Below are positions 7,932 through 17,012 of a DNA stretch of 44,262 nucleotides, piece by piece. The stretch is from assembly GCA_019119575.1 (NCBI GenBank), contig DWWT01000042.1:1-44262 (forward strand). The letters are read 5' to 3'. The translations under genes were made by a program, and so were the position numbers. Origin of the DNA: Candidatus Enterocloster excrementipullorum. Its GTDB lineage: Bacteria > Bacillota > Clostridia > Lachnospirales > Lachnospiraceae. The notes beneath the pieces are model-generated. The model was not told where the DNA came from. It did no database searches and saw only the letters and a program-made list of their open reading frames with translations. Positions within the stretch are counted from its first letter, which is position 1. Every line of letters begins with the position of its first letter.

Positions 7932-8840
7932 CTATCCGATCTGCGAAGGATCCGTGGCATCCCGAAGCCCGTCGCCGATAAAGTTAATGCTGATGACAAA
8001 CAGGGTTACCACAATACCTGTGGGAAGCCATATCCACGGGGCATCCTTTAAAATGGTCAGGTCCTGGGCCACATTCAGAATATTTCCCCAGGTAGCCACC
8101 TCCAGAGGGACGCCCAGCCCGAGAAAGCTTAGGGAAGCTTCCTGGAGAATAAACATGGCGGTGGAAAGGGTTATATTGACAAAAATCGGGCCGATGGCGT
8201 TGGGCAGAATATGTACAAAGGCGATTCTTCCCGTACTGATTCCAAATGCCTTCAGGGCCTGGACATATTCCTGTTCTCTTAAGGACAGCATCTGGGAGCG
8301 GGCCATCCGGTACATGGAAGGCCACCCAGTCACAGAAAAAATGAAAATCAGGTTCCACAGGCTCTGGCCGGTCACCGTTACCAGGATAAGCACAAGAATC
8401 ATCTGGGGGAATGACATGAGAATCTCCGATATTTTCATGACCACGCCGTCCAGCATGCCGCCTTTATAGCCGCAGATGGTTCCCAGGGAGACGCCCACCA
8501 GCGTAGCGATGATAGCGCTTCCGAATCCTACGCCGATGGAAACCCGGCCTCCGTAGAGGATTCTTGCCCAGATGTCCCTTCCCACCTTATCCGTCCCAAA
8601 GATATGGGCGGCGGAGGGCGGCTGGAGAATGCTGCGCAAATCCACTTTGGTGGAGCTGTACGGCGTAAACAGCGGAGCGCAGATGCACATGAACAGAATC
8701 ACCGCAAAGATGATGAATCCAGCCACGGAGAGTTTGTTTGCAAATATCTTGCGCAAAGCCCTGTTCTTTATGCCCGTTTTTACGCGGCCCGCCTCCTCTC
8801 TCGCAAGGATGCGGTCCATCTTTCTGTCTAATGCACGCAT
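7932..8840 (-). CDS. ABC transporter permease, DppC/OppC type
   Basis: A 302-aa integral membrane subunit. It has a long basic N-terminal cytoplasmic stretch, a first membrane helix (about residues 35-57), a periplasmic-type loop with the DppC hallmark GTDKVGRDIWARILYGGR, then five more helices. The EAA loop (QALKAFGISTGRIAFVHILP) contacts the ATPases. ATG 8840 follows AAGGAGG at 6-7 bases; longer upstream reading is non-homologous and overlaps the previous gene. It begins 14 bases after the other permease. Confidence 0.92.
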   Translation of the reverse strand: MRALDRKMDRILAREEAGRVKTGIKNRALRKIFANKLSVAGFIIFAVILFMCICAPLFTPYSSTKVDLRSILQPPSAAHIFGTDKVGRDIWARILYGGRVSIGVGFGSAIIATLVGVSLGTICGYKGGMLDGVVMKISEILMSFPQMILVLILVTVTGQSLWNLIFIFSVTGWPSMYRMARSQMLSLREQEYVQALKAFGISTGRIAFVHILPNAIGPIFVNITLSTAMFILQEASLSFLGLGVPLEVATWGNILNVAQDLTILKDAPWIWLPTGIVVTLFVISINFIGDGLRDATDPSQIG

Positions 8841-8854
8841 CTCTCTCCTCCTTT

Positions 8855-9814
8855 CTAGCTGAGCTTGATGCGGGGATCCAGCATGGCCGTCACAATATCC
8901 ACAATAATACTGGATATAAGTACCAAAAGAACGCTGAAAAATCCGATCATCATGACCAGAGGCGTGTTCTGGGAGCGCACCGCGTCCACAAAGAGCCCGC
9001 CGATGCCGGGCCATTGAAATACCTCCTCAATCACCACAGCGCCGCCGATCAGCATGGGAAGGCGGAAGCCGATGAGCACCACCACCGGAGTGAGGGCCGC
9101 CCGAAGGCCGTGCAGAAGGTTTACCCGCCATTCCGGGATTCCCTTTGCCCGGGCCGTCTTCATGTAATCCTTCCCCATGGAATCCAGCATACTGCTTCTG
9201 GCGTACCGCATCACTCCGGATGTCATGGAAAAGCCAAGGACAATGGCCGGCATAATCAGGTAGGGAAGCCGCTCGATAAAGGACTGGCTGGCATTGGCCA
9301 TGCGCCCGCCCACTGGAAGGATCTCCAGATGAAGGGCAAAGGCATTGATGCAGATCAGGCCAAGGAGGAACTGGGGAATCGCAACACCTACCATTCCGAC
9401 CAGGCTCAAAAATTGATCAAGGACGCTTCCCTTTTTCAGGGCGCTGATCACGCCGAGAAGGACGCCGAAAATGGAAGAAAAAATCAGGGCTGTCACTGTC
9501 AGCTCAATGGTAGCCGGAAGGTGGTTTTTCATCAAAGTAGCCACCGGCACGCCGCTCTGGATGGAGTAGCCGAATTCCCCGTGCAGCAGCCCGACCAACC
9601 ATTTAAAATAGCGTACCAGGAAGGGATCGTTGAGCCCCAATGATTCCCGCATGGCATTTAGCTGCTCCTGAGACATGGTGGCCAGGGCATCTGGAGGAAT
9701 CAGGAAGTCCACGGCATCTCCGGGCATAAGCTCAATTCCCAGATAAATCAAAAAGCTTATGACAAGCATCATGGGAATGAGGGAGAGCACTTTTCGCAAT
9801 GTATATGTCGCCAT
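8855..9814 (-). CDS. ABC transporter permease, DppB/OppB type
   Basis: A 319-aa integral membrane subunit. An N-terminal helix (LSLIPMMLVISFLIYLGIEL) is followed by the family's MPGDAV, a large external loop with LGLNDPFLVRYFKWL and GEFGYSI, and five further helices. The EAA-type loop is ARAKGIPEWRVNLLHGLR. It pairs with the DppC-type permease. The gene lies downstream of a terminator hairpin, so its level should be lower than that of the binding protein. ATG 9814 follows AAAGG at 9 bases. Confidence 0.92.
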   Translation of the reverse strand: MATYTLRKVLSLIPMMLVISFLIYLGIELMPGDAVDFLIPPDALATMSQEQLNAMRESLGLNDPFLVRYFKWLVGLLHGEFGYSIQSGVPVATLMKNHLPATIELTVTALIFSSIFGVLLGVISALKKGSVLDQFLSLVGMVGVAIPQFLLGLICINAFALHLEILPVGGRMANASQSFIERLPYLIMPAIVLGFSMTSGVMRYARSSMLDSMGKDYMKTARAKGIPEWRVNLLHGLRAALTPVVVLIGFRLPMLIGGAVVIEEVFQWPGIGGLFVDAVRSQNTPLVMMIGFFSVLLVLISSIIVDIVTAMLDPRIKLS

Positions 9815-9830
9815 AATATCAACCTTTCTT

Positions 9831-9874
9831 AAAAAACTGCCACACTAAGCGTCAATGGGTATCTTAGTGTGGCA
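9831..9874 (-). terminator. intra-operon terminator/attenuator after the binding-protein gene
   Basis: Perfect 12-bp arms TGCCACACTAAG (9838-9849) and CTTAGTGTGGCA (9863-9874) enclose a 13-base loop. On the minus strand they are followed by T6 (9831-9836). It lies between the binding-protein gene and the first permease. Partial read-through would give more binding protein than membrane subunits, a common arrangement in ABC operons. Confidence 0.85.
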
Positions 9875-9889
9875 GTCCCAATCAAACTC

Positions 9890-11635
9890 TTACTTTATAT
9901 TGGCCTCATGAGGGAACTGATTGATGTAGAAGCATCTTGTGTAGCGGATGTTGGCCGTATGAACAGTCATATTGTCCAGGGCCTCGATGGCCTTGGCGTC
10001 ATCCGTTGACTTGCTCCATGCGTAGTCAATCTGGCCCGCACTGGCGTTCTTTACTAGATTGGCGTCGTTCTCTCCGCTGGCGAACATATGAATGGTCTCA
10101 ATGTTGCCGCTTCCCTGTTTATAATATCCGTCCCATCTCTTTAAGGTGGCGTAATTGTTGAGAACAACTTCGTCTACCATGAAGGGGCCGGAGCCAATGG
10201 GCTTCTGCCAGAACTGATCCTGCTGCAGGGCAGCCGGGTCCGCATTTTCCAGGCAGTGCTTGGGAAGGATGGGCCACTGGGAGAATACCTGAAGCGCATT
10301 GGCGGACACGGTGTCGAAGTTGACCGTAACCGTATTTCCGTCAATCACAACGCCCTCCAAGTCTTCTGCGGACCCATCTGCGTACGCTGCTGCTCCGGTG
10401 ATGGCCTGCATAACCTCTGACGCAACCGCGTTGGTTCCCGGGGCCTTCAGCATGAGCTCGATGGTAAATTTCACATCCTCCGCAGTCAGAGGTTCTCCGT
10501 CGTGCCAGGTAAGGCCGTCCCGAAGAACAAATTCGATGGATTTTCCATCCTCGCTGACCGTGTAAGTCTCCGCCAGCATGCCGTCCGTGGGATTTAAGGA
10601 GCTGTCCGCATTGATCAGCTTGTCAAATACTAGCTCGGTATTGATCATATAGCCCGGGTTTACCATGGGATACCAGAAGAACTCCTGGGGTCCGCCATTG
10701 GTATAGAGGGTCTTGTCATCCCTTGCAATATTCCAGTCAAGAATGTTCTTCTCATAGGAAAATTGGTCGTTTCCAAACTCGCTTCCCGCTGTGTCAAGGT
10801 CGTCGCTGGTATAGATAAAGCATACCTGGTGGTACAGAGGAAGGGCCAGCGCGTTCTCCGCCACATACTGCTGGATCTCCTTGAAAGCCGCCTTCTGCTC
10901 TTCCGTATCCATCGTGGAGTTGGACTTGGCAATCAGCTCATCCAATCCGTCCTGCTTGGGGACAGAGGAGTTGTTGGAGGCAGTGGAGGCAAAACGGTTA
11001 TAAAATTCGCTCTCTACAAGGGCCGCCACCGCTGCGTATGCCAGATCCCACTTCACTGCGGAGGGGCCATTCTCCATATCTGCCGGCGGAACCCAGAGCT
11101 GGCTCGCCAGATCGCCCTCCAGCTTTCTGAACTGGGACTTCACGCCTACATCCTGCCAGTACTGGCCGATAATGGTCATCAGGTCCACTGTCTGCTGGTC
11201 GTCATAGTAATATACCACGTCCAATGTGTAGTCGGACGGCCAGTTTGCCTCTGCCAAAAGCTCCTTGGCCTTCTCGGGATTATATTCATACACCGGGATA
11301 TCCGTGTTCAGCCAATCGCCGGGTGAGGTAAAGCTGATCGCTTTCTCCGCCTTACCGTCAAACAGGGATTCTACAATCGCATCCAGATCAATCGCATAGG
11401 CAAGGGCCTGACGCACCCGAACATCTGCCAGGGGCGTCCCAAGGCTCTGGGCGTCTCCGCTCTGTGCTGCGCTCTCCCCCTCGGCAGCCGTGCTCTCTGC
11501 GCCGGAATCGGATGTGCCGGAGCTCTCTGCCGGAGCCTGCGTAGTGCTCGTCGAACTGCCGCCAGAACACCCAGCTGTCAGAGACGCTGCCATGGCTGCC
11601 GCCAGAAGCAGGCTTGCTACTTTCCTTAATCTCAT
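9890..11635 (-). CDS. solute-binding lipoprotein (SBP family 5) with circularly permuted halves
   Basis: A 581-aa lipoprotein: signal peptide with cleavage before Cys23 (LTAGC), then an S/T/A/E-rich linker (about 24-63). Family-5 binding proteins (DppA/OppA/NikA) normally begin with the LYTNGG...LNPGYM region, then WHDGEPLTAEDVKF, GSGPF and a strand ending in NIK, and only then DVRVRQALAYAID and the C-terminal half. Here the order is swapped. Residues 66-303 are the usual C-terminal half (TPLADVRVRQALAYAID to NILDWNI), and residues 304-581 are the usual N-terminal half (DDKTLYTNGG to EANIK). All family segments are present once and the length is normal. ATG 11635 follows AAGGAGG at 8 bases. 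It is the first gene of the sialate operon and should bind the cargo outside the membrane. Confidence 0.9.
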   Translation of the reverse strand: MRLRKVASLLLAAAMAASLTAGCSGGSSTSTTQAPAESSGTSDSGAESTAAEGESAAQSGDAQSLGTPLADVRVRQALAYAIDLDAIVESLFDGKAEKAISFTSPGDWLNTDIPVYEYNPEKAKELLAEANWPSDYTLDVVYYYDDQQTVDLMTIIGQYWQDVGVKSQFRKLEGDLASQLWVPPADMENGPSAVKWDLAYAAVAALVESEFYNRFASTASNNSSVPKQDGLDELIAKSNSTMDTEEQKAAFKEIQQYVAENALALPLYHQVCFIYTSDDLDTAGSEFGNDQFSYEKNILDWNIARDDKTLYTNGGPQEFFWYPMVNPGYMINTELVFDKLINADSSLNPTDGMLAETYTVSEDGKSIEFVLRDGLTWHDGEPLTAEDVKFTIELMLKAPGTNAVASEVMQAITGAAAYADGSAEDLEGVVIDGNTVTVNFDTVSANALQVFSQWPILPKHCLENADPAALQQDQFWQKPIGSGPFMVDEVVLNNYATLKRWDGYYKQGSGNIETIHMFASGENDANLVKNASAGQIDYAWSKSTDDAKAIEALDNMTVHTANIRYTRCFYINQFPHEANIK

Positions 11636-11676
11636 ATTACCTTCCTCCTTTTTTTAAATATCACTCGCGCCATATT

Positions 11677-11707
11677 TGTACTTTGTAGTACATTTAATAC
11701 TTGTATT
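11677..11707. promoter_or_regulatory. two inverted repeats, candidate GntR operators
   Basis: TGTAC-n6-GTACA (11677-11692) and AATAC-tt-GTATT (11696-11707) lie side by side just downstream of the minus-strand -10 of the transporter/nan operon. Both are dyads built around GTA/TAC, as expected for a FadR/GntR dimer encoded next door. Binding here would block transcription of the nan operon. This is inference from position and symmetry. Confidence 0.55.
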
Positions 11708-11711
11708 TAAT

Positions 11712-11739
11712 ATTATACATGTCTTTCCAATAAATGCAA
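11712..11739 (-). promoter_or_regulatory. probable promoter of the transporter-nan operon
   Basis: On the minus strand, -35 TTGCAT (11739-11734) and -10 TATAAT (11717-11712) are 16 bp apart, about 75 bases upstream of the binding-protein start. The two candidate operators follow the -10 directly. Confidence 0.65.
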
Positions 11740-11789
11740 GCAAATTTTGTGTGATTTATTTATATTTCTATTGTTTTCCGGTTAAATTA

Positions 11790-11818
11790 TTGACATTATC
11801 CCGAAAAAAGGCTATCAT
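11790..11818 (+). promoter_or_regulatory. promoter of the GntR-flavoprotein unit
   Basis: Consensus -35 TTGACA (11790-11795) and -10 TATCAT (11813-11818) are separated by 17 bp, 41 bases upstream of the regulator's ATG. Confidence 0.8.
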
Positions 11819-11858
11819 TTTTTTGTTGGACTTTATACTTCAAAGGACGGGCAAGTCG

Positions 11859-12581
11859 ATGGAAAAGGTACAGAAACTGCAAAATTTAAAATCTCAAAAG
11901 CTTTATATACGGGTCTATGACGAGATACGGAATTACATATACAAGAATAATCTCAAGGCCGGGGACAAGCTGCCCACAGAGATGGAGATGTGCGAGATGC
12001 TGGGGGTCAGCAGGAATGTTCTCAGGGAAGCAATCAAATCTCTGGAGATCACCGGCATTGTCTCCTCCAAGCCCGGCGTGGGAATCATTATCCGGGACTT
12101 TAATGTAGATTATATTATGAGCACCTTTATCAACAGTTTCGCAGACGGCGACCTGCCTGTGGAGCAGTATATCGAAGAGCTACGCCGGGTACTGGAATTG
12201 GGATTTGTTGACAAGGCATTTGAGAGCCTGACGGAGGAAGATATCCAGGCTCTGGGAAGCCTGGTGGAACAGATGAAGCTGAACGCCAAAAAGCAGGAAG
12301 AAAGCGGCAAAGACCGCTTCCAGCTCGGCGCGGCCTTTGCCCAGGCGGATGCGGCTTTCCACAAGACGCTTTTTTCCCACATAGAAAATAAATTCATGGT
12401 CTCCATCATCAGCTTTTTCTGGGCCTATGACAAATATTACAAAGAAAAGACTACCCATGAGTATCTGGCGCTCACCGTGGAAAAGCACCAGAGGATTTAT
12501 GACGCCCTGAAAGCACATGATTACAAGGCCTTCACAGATGCCATGCAGTTTCATTTTAATTATGGCTATTTTAAAAAATAG
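11859..12581 (+). CDS. FadR/GntR family transcriptional regulator, likely of sialate use
   Basis: A 240-aa regulator. The N-terminal GntR winged helix has the classical LKAGDKLPTEMEMCEMLGVSR-type motif (split here only for length) with REAIKSLEITGIVSSKPGVGI after it. The C-terminal all-helical FCD effector domain (about residues 95-235) has the D/H residues that bind metal and ligand in this group (ADAAFHKTLF, and a later H in EKHQRIYDAL). E. coli NanR, which senses sialic acid, belongs to the same FadR branch. It diverges from the nan/transporter operon, with inverted repeats between, so a NanR-like repressor role is likely, but no specific homology to NanR can be claimed. ATG 11859 was chosen for the AAGGA (11843-11847) and domain start. 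Confidence 0.88.
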   Translation: MEKVQKLQNLKSQKLYIRVYDEIRNYIYKNNLKAGDKLPTEMEMCEMLGVSRNVLREAIKSLEITGIVSSKPGVGIIIRDFNVDYIMSTFINSFADGDLPVEQYIEELRRVLELGFVDKAFESLTEEDIQALGSLVEQMKLNAKKQEESGKDRFQLGAAFAQADAAFHKTLFSHIENKFMVSIISFFWAYDKYYKEKTTHEYLALTVEKHQRIYDALKAHDYKAFTDAMQFHFNYGYFKK

Positions 12582-12646
12582 CGGCACTGTCCCGGACTGT
12601 TTTCCTGCATTCTTCATGCATTCACACATTTTGCCGGAGGTATTTT

Positions 12647-14395
12647 ATGAATGATTTTTCCAGACCCTTTGTCACAGCCCCTGAGACGTATGATGTGCTT
12701 GTCATCGGTACAGGCCTGGCCGGCATAACGGCTGCTTTTCGCTGCGCCAAAGAGCAGGCATCCGTTCTGCTCTGTTCCAAGACGCGGCTTTGCTCCGGTT
12801 CCAGCTTCTACCCCCTCATGGATACCATTCACTGTCAATGTACCATGGATCCTGAAGATGAAGCTATTTTTCTGCAGGACATTGCCGAGGCAGGCAAGGG
12901 GATGAATGACCCATGGATGAATCAGTATTATGTGCGGCACATACGGGAAAGCCTCTCTTTTTTATCACAGATCGGCATACCCGTATATAAGCTTCCGGAG
13001 CCCAAGCTGGCCTGCTTTGCCAGCCATCCGCATGACCTTTTTTTCTGGAAAAACTGGGAGGAAATTCGCCGCATTCTTTATACGCGGGCTGAGGAAGAAA
13101 GCACATTGACCTTAAAGGAATATATATCCCTTTGCTGTTTGATAACAGCAGATGGACAGGCGGCAGGCGCTGTCTTTTATGACAGCCGACAGGATCTCTA
13201 TGTATATGTCAAAGCCCGCCGGATTATCCTGGCTTCCGGAGGGTTCGGCGCGCTTTATAAGCACAATCTAAACAGCGCGGATGTGGCCGGGGAGGGCCAT
13301 TCTGCCGCACTGAAGGCAGGCGCCCCCCTCATCAATCTGGAATTTAACCAATTTATTCCCGGATTTCTCTCGCCGGTTTATAAAGTTGTATTCCGGGAGG
13401 GGAGTTTGGATTACTGCCAGGGGCTCTATGATGAGGAGGGAAATGAGCTGCTCTCCCACTATCTTGCCAAAGAGGAAATAAAAAACTGCCTGGCAAAGCG
13501 GGCGCCTCACGGGCCGTTTACCACATCGGACGGCTCCGCTCCCTTTGATCTGGCTTTATTTGAAGGTGCATTAAGGGCGGAGGAAAGGGGTGTACGGATT
13601 GAATATGATCCCGCCATTCTTTCGGACTCTAGAAGCTATATAGCAGATTATACGGCATGGCTGAAAAGCGATTTCGGTCTGGATATCAGCAAAGACCCTA
13701 TCCGCATCGCCCCGTTCTTTCACGCTGCCAACGGCGGAATCCTGGTAGACCATCGCTGTGAGACTGGCGTAAGAGGGATGTTTGCCTGCGGGGAATGTGC
13801 CGGGGGTATCCACGGCGCGGACCGGCTGGGCGGAAATGCCTCCGGGAGCTGTCTTGTATTCGGCTTCCTCGCCGCGCAGAGCGCCCTTGCCGACGCATCT
13901 GCTTCCCTGCGGTTTCCCGGCAGGGACGATGCCTTCCACCAATTTCATGCATGCTTTTCCAAAGAAGAGGACAGAAATCTTTTGGAACGGGACATTGCAG
14001 AATCCTCCCTCCGAAATCCTGACCAGATTATCACCCGTGTGAAAGAGCTGTTGTGGCGCTATGGAAATGTTGTGCGCAGAGAAGATCTGCTGAAAAAGGC
14101 CTGTGAAGAAATGGAAGAGATGAAAACCCATTACTGTGCATGGGACTTTTTGTCTGCTCCCGATGCCGATCCGAAGCAGACGCAAAAAGCCCTTCTGGCG
14201 GAACATTTTTTAACTTTGGCGCCCGCCATTCTGGAATCCATGAGAGCCCGGAGAGAAAGCCGGGGCAGCCATTACCGGGAAGATTATCCTTCCATGGATT
14301 CAGCCTATACGCTGCGCTTTGCCGCGCGGTTGGAAAATGGCAGGATTCAGCTTGAGAAAAGGCCGGCCATTCTTACCCTGCCGCCAGCCGAATAA
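12647..14395 (+). CDS. FAD-dependent oxidoreductase, fumarate reductase/L-aspartate oxidase flavoprotein family
   Basis: A 582-aa flavoprotein. The N-terminal dinucleotide fold begins [15 protein letters not shown] (about 17-31) and the second FAD contact is the family motif [14 protein letters not shown] near residue 400, preceded by [16 protein letters not shown]. The middle region has [12 protein letters not shown], comparable to the substrate-domain strand of SdhA/FrdA/NadB. The C-terminal helical domain is present. There is no signal peptide and no heme or flavin-transfer domain, so it is a soluble enzyme with an unknown electron partner. It lies 65 bases after the GntR gene and is probably co-transcribed with it. 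A role in oxidising a sialate-derived compound is possible, but the substrate cannot be read from the sequence. ATG 12647 follows CCGGAGG. The 3' end overlaps pepT by 23 bases tail to tail. Confidence 0.85.
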   Translation: MNDFSRPFVTAPETYDVLVIGTGLAGITAAFRCAKEQASVLLCSKTRLCSGSSFYPLMDTIHCQCTMDPEDEAIFLQDIAEAGKGMNDPWMNQYYVRHIRESLSFLSQIGIPVYKLPEPKLACFASHPHDLFFWKNWEEIRRILYTRAEEESTLTLKEYISLCCLITADGQAAGAVFYDSRQDLYVYVKARRIILASGGFGALYKHNLNSADVAGEGHSAALKAGAPLINLEFNQFIPGFLSPVYKVVFREGSLDYCQGLYDEEGNELLSHYLAKEEIKNCLAKRAPHGPFTTSDGSAPFDLALFEGALRAEERGVRIEYDPAILSDSRSYIADYTAWLKSDFGLDISKDPIRIAPFFHAANGGILVDHRCETGVRGMFACGECAGGIHGADRLGGNASGSCLVFGFLAAQSALADASASLRFPGRDDAFHQFHACFSKEEDRNLLERDIAESSLRNPDQIITRVKELLWRYGNVVRREDLLKKACEEMEEMKTHYCAWDFLSAPDADPKQTQKALLAEHFLTLAPAILESMRARRESRGSHYREDYPSMDSAYTLRFAARLENGRIQLEKRPAILTLPPAE

Positions 14396-15590
14396 GCAGC
14401 TCCACCGTCTTCTCCATGGCCTCCACAACCACATACTCATACTTCCCGTGGGCATTGTGCCCTCCGGTGCACAGGTTCGGGCAAGGCAGTCCCATGAAGG
14501 ATAGCCGCGCCCCATCCGTGCCGCCGCGTATGGGGCTGATCTTTGGCGCAATGCCCAATTCTTCCATGGCGGCCTTTGCCTGCTCCACCAGGTAAAAATG
14601 GGACTCCATGATCTCCCGCATATTGTAGTAGGAATCCCGGATATGGGGCGTTGCCGTCCCCTCCCCGTATTTCTGATTGATGAAAGCGGCAGCCTGGAGG
14701 AAAAATTCTTTCTTTTTCTCAAACTTTGCCCGGTCATGATCCCGGATAATGTATTCCAGCTCCGCCCGCTCCACATCGCCCTCCATGTGATCCAGGTGGT
14801 AAAATCCCTCGTACCCTTCCGTGTACATGGGATTCTCAAAAACAGGCAGCAGGGACTGGAACTCCATGCCGATGAGAAGGGAGTTTTTCATCTTTCCCTT
14901 GGCGCTTCCCGGATGAATGCTGGCACCCTGAATGGAAAGCCGGGCAGCAGCCGCATTGAAATTCTCATACTCCAGTTCTCCCAGAGCGCCTCCGTCCACC
15001 GTGTAGGCCCCCGCGGCGCCGAACCCCTTCACGTCAAAGCGGTCTGCTCCGCGGCCCACCTCTTCGTCCGGGGTAAACGCGATGCAGATATCCCCGTGCT
15101 CCTTCTCCGGGTGAGCGAGAAGCCAGGCAGCCATGGTCATAATTTCCGCCACACCGGCCTTATCATCTGCCCCCAGAAGGGTGGTTCCGTCCGTGGTGAT
15201 GAGAGTCTGTCCCTTATAATCCGCCAGCTCCGGAAAATCCTCGGGAGACAGAAAAACAGACTCCTCCGCATTCAGACAGATGACTCCCCCGTCATAATTA
15301 TGGATAATCTGCGGCTTCACATCCTTTCCCGAGAGCGCCGGAGCCGTATCCATATGGGCGATAAAACCCAGGGCCGGAATATCCCGATTTGTATTCGAAG
15401 GAATCTTCGCGTACACATAGCCGTATGCATCCATGCGCACCTGGGAAGCTCCCATCTGTGTGAGTTCCTCCGCCAGTTTCTCCGCCAGTGCAAGCTGGGA
15501 GCGGGTGCTGGGCATCTCCTCCGCTCCCTCCTTGGACTGGGTGTCATAGGAAATATAGGTTAAAAAACGGTTTGTTACATCTGATATCAT
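14373..15590 (-). CDS. pepT: peptidase T (tripeptide aminopeptidase, M20B)
   Basis: A 405-aa cytosolic zinc aminopeptidase that releases the N-terminal residue of tripeptides. Metal-binding segments are all visible: [37 protein letters not shown] and the final His in [22 protein letters not shown] binds the peptide carboxylate. Length equals the roughly 405-aa family. ATG 15590 follows AGGAGG at 7 bases. It begins 26 bases after hisIE, with no terminator between, so it is probably the last gene of the his operon. Its tail overlaps the convergent flavoprotein gene by 23 bases. A second PepT-like gene lies at 40041-41321. Confidence 0.95.
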   Translation of the reverse strand: MISDVTNRFLTYISYDTQSKEGAEEMPSTRSQLALAEKLAEELTQMGASQVRMDAYGYVYAKIPSNTNRDIPALGFIAHMDTAPALSGKDVKPQIIHNYDGGVICLNAEESVFLSPEDFPELADYKGQTLITTDGTTLLGADDKAGVAEIMTMAAWLLAHPEKEHGDICIAFTPDEEVGRGADRFDVKGFGAAGAYTVDGGALGELEYENFNAAAARLSIQGASIHPGSAKGKMKNSLLIGMEFQSLLPVFENPMYTEGYEGFYHLDHMEGDVERAELEYIIRDHDRAKFEKKKEFFLQAAAFINQKYGEGTATPHIRDSYYNMREIMESHFYLVEQAKAAMEELGIAPKISPIRGGTDGARLSFMGLPCPNLCTGGHNAHGKYEYVVVEAMEKTVELLIRLAAG

Positions 15591-15616
15591 TGTTTTGCCT
15601 CCTGGAAAAATGGATT

Positions 15617-16993
15617 CTACCGATTCGCCACCTCTTTCGTAATCTCCTCCCAGGTAATGCCCTTCTCCGCCATGAGCACCATCATATGGTAGAGGAAATC
15701 CGCGATCTCGTACTTAATCTCCTCCGGGTCCGGGTTCTTGGAGGCGATGATAATCTCCGAGGCCTCCTCCCCCAGCTTCTTTAGGATCTTGTCAATTCCT
15801 TTGTCAAAGAGATAATTGGTGTAAGAGCCCTCCTTGGGATGGGCCTTCCGATCCAGAATCACCCGATATTCCTCCTCAAACACCTTTAAGGGATTGGTCT
15901 CCCGGTATTCCTTTTCCGCTAGGGTAGTAAAAAAGCAGGTGGGATTTCCCGTATGGCAGGCCGGGCCGATCTGCTTTACATGGGCTAAAAGGGTATCCTT
16001 GTCGCAGTCCAGCTTTAAGGACTTCACATACTGAAAATGGCCGCTGGTCTCCCCCTTCACCCACAGGGTCTGCCTGCTTCTGCTGAAATACGTCATGCGT
16101 CCTGTAGCCAATGTGGCGGAGAATGCCTCCTGGTTCATATAAGCCAGCATCAGCACCTCCTGGGTTTTATAATCCTGAACAATCACCGGGATGAGGCCGT
16201 CGCCGTTCAGCTTAAATTCGCTCCAGTCCACTGCGCTTTCAAAGGTGTCGGTCTGGATTCCCGCCCCCTTAAACTGCTGCTTCATGGTCATAAACGCGTC
16301 CAGCTCCTCCGGCTCCAGGGCAAGAACCGCTCCTTCAATATCCGGACAGCCAAAGGGGATTTTCAGATCATCCAGAAGAGGGGAGGCGCCGGCAGATTCA
16401 GAGGAAAGGCTTTCATTTTCCCGGACTCCATCCTCCCCCGCCGCAGCCCGGTTCCCCAGATGGCCGCAGAGAATCAGACAGCGCTTTTCCATGCTTCCAA
16501 TCTCCTCCAGCTCCTTTAAGGAGGGAACCGCCCCCTCCGGCTTTAAAATCATCAGAGAGGCCCCCAACTGGGCGAATTCTTCCGTCCGGGCTCCATAGCT
16601 TAAATCCGGCAGAAAGGCACAGATTTTCTCATTCCCAAAGCGGTCCGCGGCCTCCTTCATCAAGTCCACATTTTCCTGGCAGCCGGCATTTAAAAATACG
16701 GCTTCGGCCCCGGCGTAGAGATATTTCTTTACATCCTCCAGCCGCTTCACACGGCCGCCGGCCAAAATAGGCTCATCCACCTCACGGGCTGTTTCCCGGA
16801 TAGCGGCGATAGCCGCCTCGTGATCCGCGTCCTCCGCGGAATCATCATAGACGAAAATCTCATCCGCCCCATTATCACAGCAGAACCGGGCCAGCTCCTT
16901 TAACTCCCCTTCATAGGAAATGCTGCCGTCCCAGCTCGTAATCCTTCCCTCCCGGTATCGAAATCCCGCAATCAGCTTTTTATAATCCATCAT
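15617..16993 (-). CDS. hisIE: HisI-HisE bifunctional enzyme with an N-terminal HisF-like domain
   Basis: A 458-aa protein for histidine steps 2 and 3: phosphoribosyl-ATP pyrophosphohydrolase and phosphoribosyl-AMP cyclohydrolase. HisI (about 245-350) shows DCDKDTLL and the zinc cysteines in [11 protein letters not shown]. HisE (about 365-458) shows YTNYLFDKG and [14 protein letters not shown]. Residues 1-225 resemble HisF ([44 protein letters not shown]), but the first-strand catalytic Asp of CLDV is absent ([11 protein letters not shown]) and the domain is shorter, so it is probably not an active cyclase. ATG 16993 fits the GGAG at 17002-17005 (8 bases); an ATG at 16999 is too close. It follows hisA by 19 bases. 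Confidence 0.9.
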   Translation of the reverse strand: MMDYKKLIAGFRYREGRITSWDGSISYEGELKELARFCCDNGADEIFVYDDSAEDADHEAAIAAIRETAREVDEPILAGGRVKRLEDVKKYLYAGAEAVFLNAGCQENVDLMKEAADRFGNEKICAFLPDLSYGARTEEFAQLGASLMILKPEGAVPSLKELEEIGSMEKRCLILCGHLGNRAAAGEDGVRENESLSSESAGASPLLDDLKIPFGCPDIEGAVLALEPEELDAFMTMKQQFKGAGIQTDTFESAVDWSEFKLNGDGLIPVIVQDYKTQEVLMLAYMNQEAFSATLATGRMTYFSRSRQTLWVKGETSGHFQYVKSLKLDCDKDTLLAHVKQIGPACHTGNPTCFFTTLAEKEYRETNPLKVFEEEYRVILDRKAHPKEGSYTNYLFDKGIDKILKKLGEEASEIIIASKNPDPEEIKYEIADFLYHMMVLMAEKGITWEEITKEVANR

Positions 16994-17012
16994 ATGCATG
17001 TCTCCGTTCCCT

